Shown: positions 58,039 through 64,000 of the stretch, piece after piece | Position numbering within the stretch: the first letter of the stretch is position 1 | Layout: the number at the start of each line of letters is the position of its first letter | Assembly (NCBI GenBank): GCA_035772735.1 | Contig: JASDFA010000008.1 | Location: forward strand, 9,003,501-9,067,500 | Direction of reading: 5' to 3' | Source of the DNA: Datura wrightii | Taxonomy: Eukaryota > Streptophyta > Magnoliopsida > Solanales > Solanaceae | DNA: 64,000 nucleotides | Notes under the pieces: generated by a model | The model's database searches: none | What the model was told of the DNA's origin: nothing | What the model saw: the letters and a program-made list of their open reading frames with translations, nothing else | Program-made: the position numbers and the translations under genes

Positions 58039-58940
58039 GTTGCCGTGTATATCGCGACGGGTCACACCGGGTCGCTAGGTGACCCGCGCGATTTTACTAC
58101 TTTTTAACCCCGAAAACCCCTCCCTTTCCCTTATTTTTAAATCACTCCGCGACCAAACACCCCAAAACCCATCCCCCATCAACGTGACACGGAGTAGGCT
58201 ACGAAAATCATCAAGTTTGCTTAAAGTCTTCAACTTCAAGGTATGTTCTTCGATTTCATCTCATTTCTTGTCGAATTTCTTCGATATTGAGCATGTGAGG
58301 TGAGCTAAGTTTGCCCTAAGTAGAACTTAATCATGAATTCAATTGAATTATTGTTGATGAATGTTCGGAATGTCGTTATGAGTGCTTGAACTCGTCAATT
58401 GCATAATTGAGTCGAATTTTCTTGATAATATCATTTCTAGGGCTTGTTTTTGAATTTGAAGTGAAAAATGTGGTGAAATTGTGAAATTCATGCCGGGATG
58501 TACATGTTGAATGAGATGAGTCGATGTGCTAATTGTTAGGACGTTAATAGAATGACGGATTCTCGGGCTAGAGGAATATTGGAATTTGCAAGAATTGGGT
58601 TGGTTGTATAGGTTCGTGTAGATAAATTCTTGTTGTTGTTTTCGTTTCTTTGTTTTTCCTTGCTAAGTGCGATGGATTAAAAGGTTATCGATGGTAATGA
58701 TTGTTGTTAGCTGTACGAAGTCTGAGTAGTACATAGAATGTATACCATCAAATTTTTCGTAGGCACTACGCACGTCTGTATAAGTTGGTTGTTTATTTGT
58801 GTAAATAAAGATAATCTTGCCGGTATGTTGTAACTGTAGCGAAGGACTAAGTGTGGGGTAACCTAGCTTAACCCGACCTTAGCCGAAGTTGATATCCATT
58901 AGCTTAACATTGATCTTGTCTACTTGGGTTGAAAGGTAAA

Positions 58941-60161
58941 ATGGCAAGCAGGCAAGAAAAAGGGAAAGGTTCATCAACATCTGGCGCCGGAAGGAAGCGA
59001 ATCAGACTGGGCATAGCAGTCCCAGCAGCACCAGAAGTTCCACGCGGCCATCGCCACTAATACGGAACAAGATGGGTGATGGATGAGGGGAAGAAGTGGT
59101 ACGCAAAGCACAAAGAAAACAAATACTTCCCCGAGGAGCATATAGCACGGGAACAATTGGCACAGGAGTTCCCTAGGATGGTCCACCGAATCAAGGCAGC
59201 TGGGCTCAATTTCATCTTTGAAGACCCCAAGGAATGTAACTTGCACCTGGTTCGGGAATTCTGTGCCAACTGGAACCCGACTATCAGAAGTCACACCATC
59301 AAAATCAGAGGGCAAATAGTCACTTTGGAGCCCCACCACCTCAATGCCATCATAGGAGCGCGGGGCACAAACGCCCACGTGCTCCGACAGCTGAACATTA
59401 CCCCACCGTATGCGGACATCAGACGCACCTTGTGTGGGACCCGATCGACAGCCTGATGGAGCAGACACAAAGAGAGGGGCTACCATCAGACTTTGACCTA
59501 TTCACAGATGAACAGGGAAGCCAGAATATGGCTGAAGATTGTCTATTCCTGCCTAATCCCGGGGGTATATATGACAGATGTAACCCAGGATCGTGTATGC
59601 CTGGTGTACGCCCTGATGAAAGGGCTGGAGATTAACGTGGGGGCGGTAATTATCTCTGCCATGAAGAGATCCCGGTTACATCAGGGGCACAGGTACGACT
59701 TTAGTGGACTACTCACCACCTTCCCCAGGGGCCTAGATGTCGAGGAAGAGGCCCTTGAATATATCCCGCAGATGGAGCGGCGGGCCTTAGATGTTACTAA
59801 AACTAAGGCTCCCGACACCACCCACGGGCCAGTGCTTACGCTTGGCAAGCGACACGCTCGTGATGATCAATATATGGCTCGCATTTATGGGATGCAGATG
59901 CTCCAGCTGAGGATAGGCGGGAGGCCGGCGATAGAGGAGGAGCTATGGCAGCTCGAGCTAGACTACCCCTTCGGCGAGAATGCCAGGGCTCTATGCCGAG
60001 TGGGGCCAGCATTTGTAGAGCCCACGGATGATGACGTCCCCACAGACGAGGAGACACGTCGGGAGGACTCCGATGTGGAGTCCGATGAAGATGACGGAGG
60101 TGATTCAGACTTGGGAGATGAAGCAGCAGCACCCGACGAAGAAGTGGTGTACTTTGATTGA
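58941..60161 (+). pseudogene. D ORF2: 'putative plant transposon protein' type, two nonsense codons
   Basis: A single frame of 407 codons from ATG at 58941 (MASRQEKGKGSSTSG) with no indel. A basic N-terminus precedes RWVMDEGKKWYAKHKENKYF, LAQEFPRMVHRI, LNFIFEDPKECNLHLVREFCANW, HLNAIIGARGTN and ITPPYADIRRTLCG. After the second stop come MNREARIWLKIVYSCLIPG, TQDRVCLVYALMKGLEINVG and an acidic tail (about the last 45 residues). This pattern is what is commonly annotated in Solanaceae as 'putative plant transposon protein' (I believe Pfam PF20167); its biochemical function is unknown. Stops: TAA at 59058 (codon 40) and TGA at 59454. It occupies the place where Athila-like elements have their extra 3' ORF. 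Confidence 0.75.
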
Positions 60162-62003
60162 TCAGAGAGTTCCACTACCCGATTTTTGTGTTATTTTATT
60201 TTTTGTGAACACTGGGGACAGTGTTCGAACTAAGTGTGGGGTGGGAGTAGTTAGGTGCTGGGCTGTGCTGTTATGTATGTATGCTCTAATCTGTTGTCGT
60301 GCATGTGAAATTTTATTGTTCCCTGTGATTTATGAATTGTTAAGTTGTTGTTCTGTATTGTAAATTTATGTGAAATTGATGTGTGTTGCTGAATGTTGCT
60401 AACTAATTTTGTACGTATTTTTGTTATCGAAATGATCGATATTTTTAAAATATTTTGTACATATATTTTTTATCGAAATGATCGATATTTTCATCAAATT
60501 TTTTACTTCTTGGGTTTCTCGGCGTTTGTTTTCGGTTCTTTTACCGAGAATGGTCCCATTGAACCGAAGTCCTAGTTAGTGACCGTTCCTTATGATGGAT
60601 GGATGATGACCGTCTTAAGGGAAATGTGGTCGTTAGGAGTAGTTTTTTCATTTATTTTTCAGTTTTTTTCTTTTTGGTGGGTTGCATCCCAAAACCTGTA
60701 GTTACTGTATGGTTGCGAAATTCTGGTTGCATGTTGTACATGATATTTAAAATGCAAAGGTGATTCATATGAAAGCATGCAACTTTGTAAATATGTTGAG
60801 ATACCTAGGCCATAGAGTTCGATTCAGTGTGATTGAGGCTTAATGTTTGAATTCCTGTAATTAGCTGATTGAAGAGTCTATGAAAACATCTTGAATTGAG
60901 CATGTGCAAAAAGTGTGAAGTGAGGTGTTGATATTCCATGCTATTGTGAAGTGTTTAGAACTTGCCTGGTGTGTGTGCAAAACGAAATGAAGGAGGTGTA
61001 TTGTAGGAAAGGATGTAGGCATTTCTTTGTTTTAACCGAGAGTTTCTATTTTTCCTTGTCGTACCCACCTTGATTGTATACCCTAGTCAGCCCGTTGAGC
61101 TTTTAGCCTATTATATTTTCTTTTGTCCAAAAAGTGTAAACCGAGCTTAATCCGTTCTTTTCATTAGCTGTAAAGTCTATACAAAACTCTTAAGCGCTTA
61201 AGAAGAGAAGATAATTTTCCCAAAGTGTCAAAAGAGTGAGAGTGGTGAAAAGAAAAGAAAAGCAGAGTGATAGAAGAAAAGAAAAGGTTGAAGGTGCACT
61301 TGCTATAAATAAACTATAATGAAGGTGTATGAATAATCTTTGTTGTTGTGTCAAGTGTGCTTAATAAGATGGGCCAAACTAAAGAAAAACATCAAGAATA
61401 GGATGATGAAAAAAAGAAACAATGTCCATGAGTTGATGGGATGTGTTGAAAAGGCGCTTAAGGATGCTAGTGGCTATTATTGGCTAACCCAATATTTACT
61501 AGTTCCGTAGCTTCCATTACAACCAGTTAAAGTCCTACGTGGTCTTACATCGCACTTCTTTATAGTAGTGGAGTAATACACTAAGGGCAAGCTTATGGGT
61601 CATGACATGATGCATGTGAATTCTTTTGGGAGAGAGAGCGAAATTTTGTTTACATGCCCCTGCTTAAAATTTTGTGAGTCATATGAGCAAAAAGGGGAAG
61701 ATTCTATTGTGTTGTGAGGGCACATGCTTGATTAGAGATTAATTTTCATGTCGGATATCTTGATCAGCTGATTTGCATGAGTTTGCCAATATCGAGAGTC
61801 GATTCTTAAGTCTAGGAGGTCTTGATGTATTGAAGGTCATTGTATTGAGAGGACCATGCATGTTTCTTTATGATTTGTTGTATTGAATAATCGATATGAC
61901 CGTAGTCTAAATTGTCGAACCAAAGTAGCGAGGTTGGGATGTAAATTGCATGAAGTGTAGGATTGTTGTTCGAGGACGAAGAAGGATTTAAGTGTGGGGT
62001 AAG
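60162..62003 (+). other. D noncoding 3' domain and polypurine tract
   Basis: This starts with a CTAAGTGTGGGGTGGG purine motif (60230-60245), then AT-rich sequence with a 31-base repeat around ATCGAAATGATCGATATTTT (60425-60490). The region 60700-62003 is colinear with 7930-9165 of B and the complement of C: GAACTTGCCTGGTGTGTG, CTAAGGGCAAGCTTATGGGT, TTGCATGAGTTTGCC. A purine-rich block lies at 61195-61290. It ends with TTCGAGGACGAAG and AAGTGTGGGGTAAG. No ORF is supported. Confidence 0.75.
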
Positions 62004-63421
62004 TGATCTTGGCCAAATTTATATGCCCAAGTGATACTCAAAAGTGTCATTTTAGCCTTGTTTATCTATCAATGTGTATACATTCTCATGTAATTGGTAA
62101 TAAAATGTGAATTTATACTAACCAACATGATTACCATTGTTTTGCAGGTAAAATGTAATTTCGGGAAGCTAAAATGCATGTTGGAGGATATCGGGGTTGG
62201 ACTTGGATGCGAGCAAGGGACAAGACATTGGACAACATAAAATAAAGGGGCTCCGCGATGGAGTCGTATCACGCTGCCATTGCGGAGGCGTTCTGCCTGG
62301 ATGGGAATTTTTAGCCCAATTCCAGTGTGGGTTCGCGATGGGTCCGTGGCACAGTGGCTTGGCTCCGCGTTGCACGCCGTGCCACGTTGGGCTTTATTTC
62401 CTGGACCCTCAATTCCAGTGAAGGTCCGCATCCGTAGCGTGTCACGGAGGCAGTGCTCCGCGATGCACTCCGTGACACGTTGCTTGTTATTCCGGGAAAA
62501 ATTCCCACCAGTATAAATAAAACACTTAGGTTCATTTTTCAATATTCTGACTTGGTGGAGCAAGAACGTGGGTTATAGGCAGTTGAAGGGACGAAAATAT
62601 CAGGGTTTTTCTCTCTTTCCTTCTTCTTTAATTCAATTGCTTGTATGTTTAACACTCATTTAACGATGTTTAATCCACAAATGAGTGGCTAAATCCTCTT
62701 CTTGCTGAGGTTATGAACAATTGTAGTGAAATGGATTGTTGATCATAGTGGTTTTTCATCTTTTCTTCCATGTTGTTCTATTAATTCTTGTTCTTACTGC
62801 ATTAATGTGTGGCCTACGTTAATGTATATCTAAAAAGTCCGGTTTCACTCAAGAGAGCAAGAAATTGGAAAGTTGTGAATTAATAGGATATGATCCTTAC
62901 TTGGTTTGGGAAAATTGGGAATTGATTTACTTTCAGGATAGAAATATACCTGAAAGTCGTATTAGTCAATTTAGGAACTGGGTTTGTATGGCTAGAACAT
63001 GAATTGCATTTAATCATAGAAATGTAGGTGGATGGTTCATGATTCTTAAGTGAGGTTAAATACGAGAGTTTTAATCTCTTGGCAAATGTTCTTGGCTAGA
63101 AACTGGAGGAAAAGATTAACCAAATTACATCGATAATTAATTTCATTACATGTTCGTTTAACCTCAGCATGCTTGCATTCATAGTTCAGACTCACAGTAG
63201 ATAGTTGTTTTAGATTTAGCATAATAATTATAAAAAAAAATATTGAACTCTTGGTTACACTGTTGTCTGCATTTTTAGAATTAAAATATAGTACACTTGA
63301 GCAGATTGCACTTCATCCCAGTCCTGTGGGATCGATACTTGGCTTACTAAAGCCACTTTACTACTTGTTCGACCACGTGCACTTGCGTGTAGTTATATAC
63401 CCATAACAAACAGACCGAACA
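62004..63421 (+). repeat. D 3' LTR
   Basis: This 1418-bp LTR is the partner of 53644-55062 with about 30 differences by eye. ACTAT follows at 63422-63426. Cassettes are at 62346-62385 and 62439-62478, with TATA at 62512-62519. Confidence 0.93.
62439..62478 (+). promoter_or_regulatory. 40-nt inverted-repeat cassette, D 3' LTR
   Basis: Same arms and centre as 54079-54118, although the surrounding LTR sequence has accumulated changes (for example at 62430 and 62434). Confidence 0.7.
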
Positions 63422-63426
63422 ACTAT

Positions 63427-64000
63427 CCTGTGACCACAGCTCAAGTTAATACAATGATCATCACGATCAAGGCTTTGTTGTAGTTCTCTTTTCCTAATCT
63501 CTACCTCTCTAGGCTCAAGCACGTAAAGAATTTGGACATGTCCTAATGTTGTACACCGTTAAGAGACATTTAAACATGAAGAGAATACAATACATATATT
63601 TTTCATTGGTTTTGAATCACTTTTATGTAACCCTAGCTTGTTAATTCACCATGATTCCCACAACCATAGCTATGGAGGTTTTAGCCTCTCAAAGTTGTAG
63701 GATTGTGATTTGCCTTCATATTTAAATACAAAATCAATTCTTATAATTATGGATGAGAGAAGAACTTCTTTTGATTAATTAGGAAAATCCTCAAGAACAA
63801 TATGAAGATCAGAAGAAAACAAAAAAAAGGTTGATCACAAGTTGAACAACTCAATTCTCATGTCTAAGTCTCCTTAATTTCGTTGCTAATTTGTTCTAAT
63901 TACTCCTAATTAGCTCTCTCTAATAAAAGTAAAACATAAAACATATTTATACAGAAATAAAAATCCTTTTACTAGGCTAACAGGGTGTATTTCCATAACT
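63427..64000 (-). repeat. F 5' LTR, piece 3 (cut by window end)
   Basis: This matches 15295-15870 of the left F LTR (CAGCTCAAGTTAATACAATGATCATCA, TCTCTTTTCCTAATCTCTACC). The rest of the LTR, and the partner of the F target duplication, lie beyond the window. Confidence 0.87.

Larger units (their letters stand above)
57661..58940 (+). promoter_or_regulatory. D inter-ORF region with two 40-nt cassettes: possible internal promoter
   Basis: This is 1.3 kb without a gene. It contains cassettes at 57904-57943 and 57999-58038, a TATATCG-like stretch at about 58047, a GC- and C-rich segment (58060-58190) like a transcribed leader, and a possible leader intron (donor CAAG/GTATGT at 58239). A purine tract AAGTGTGGGG at about 58849-58858 repeats the LTR-adjacent tract. 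This suggests that ORF2 may have its own promoter. That is inference. Confidence 0.4.
53644..63421 (+). mobile_element. D: complete non-autonomous Athila-like retrotransposon (9.8 kb)
   Basis: Both LTRs are complete (53644-55062 and 62004-63421), with ACTAT on both flanks (53639-53643 and 63422-63426). The internal order is tRNA-Asp primer site, gag-protease frame, GC-rich post-coding motif, a promoter-like segment, a second ORF, the noncoding 3' domain and a purine tract. There is no RT, RNase H or integrase anywhere in the 6.9-kb interior. The LTRs differ at roughly 30 positions by eye, mostly transitions, so it is a recent insertion. Confidence 0.93.
14879..64000 (-). mobile_element. F: Athila-like Ty3/gypsy element, split by K and D, runs off the window
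   Basis: The 3' LTR is at 14879-16481, the internal region at 16482-21387, and the 5' LTR is in three pieces (21388-21538, 53445-53643, 63427-64000). The minus-strand pol order, the RT motif VPKKGG...ELIPTRPVTGWRVC and a tRNA-Asp-like primer site assign it to the Athila-like lineage. The gag is missing. The two LTRs are colinear, for example 15300-15870 with 63430-64000. Confidence 0.82.

Noticed and set aside
59963..60175. Minus-strand serine-rich 70-codon ORF
   Set aside because: It is the antisense shadow of the acidic tail of D ORF2.

Overview
The window is plant nuclear DNA made almost entirely of nested transposable elements. I see no host gene, tRNA or rRNA gene. Ty3/gypsy elements of the Tekay-like chromovirus and Athila-like lineages, a Ty1/copia element, a CACTA transposon and a LINE fragment together indicate a large, TE-rich angiosperm genome. 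The element types (including one carrying a 'putative plant transposon protein' type ORF) fit Solanaceae or a related asterid, but the species cannot be fixed from the sequence.

Layout by nesting. Left part (1-14594, + strand): a Tekay-like element A1 (end of pol plus 3' LTR, 1-4944) runs directly into the RNase H of a related element A2 (4945-14594). A2 is split by element B, a non-autonomous Athila-like element flanked by the target duplication ACATG. The B locus was then rearranged into a full LTR (5114-6544), a duplicated piece of A2 (6545-6957), and a truncated B with gag remnant and 3' LTR (6958-10601). A2 abuts an aspartic protease remnant, H (14595-14878, - strand).

Right part (14879-64000): an Athila-like element F on the - strand was inserted in H. 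Its pol remnant is at 18124-21230. Its right LTR is split first by a CACTA transposon K (21539-53441) and then by element D (53644-63421), and it runs off the window end. K is itself split by copia element G (21824-41693, TSD AATAG), G by Tekay-like element E (25004-41259, TSD TAAGG), and E's left LTR by non-autonomous element C (27470-33420). This gives the order H > F > K > G > E > C. K carries remnants of both classical CACTA genes (TNPD/Tnp2-like and TNPA-like), and a LINE fragment lies inside the second.

B, C and D form one group. They share LTR ends, a tRNA-Asp type primer site, a leader motif, a GC-rich motif after the coding region and a long conserved noncoding 3' domain. All lack reverse transcriptase and integrase, and each carries different coding cargo: B a truncated gag, C an intact 315-residue double-zinc-knuckle protein of unknown function, and D gag-protease plus a second ORF. 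They presumably move using proteins of an autonomous relative.

The most unusual signal is regulatory. LTRs of B, C, D and the unrelated-lineage E carry an inverted-repeat cassette of constant 40-nt length (11-nt arms GTGTCACGGAG / CTCCGTGACAC, 18-nt centre) just upstream of the TATA box. Two more copies lie inside D before its second ORF. A1/A2 and F carry a second cassette type of 33 nt (11-11-11) built on ACGACTCGT. Coding regions are decayed largely by nonsense substitutions, many fitting C-to-T change at CAG or CGA codons, as expected for heavily methylated DNA.
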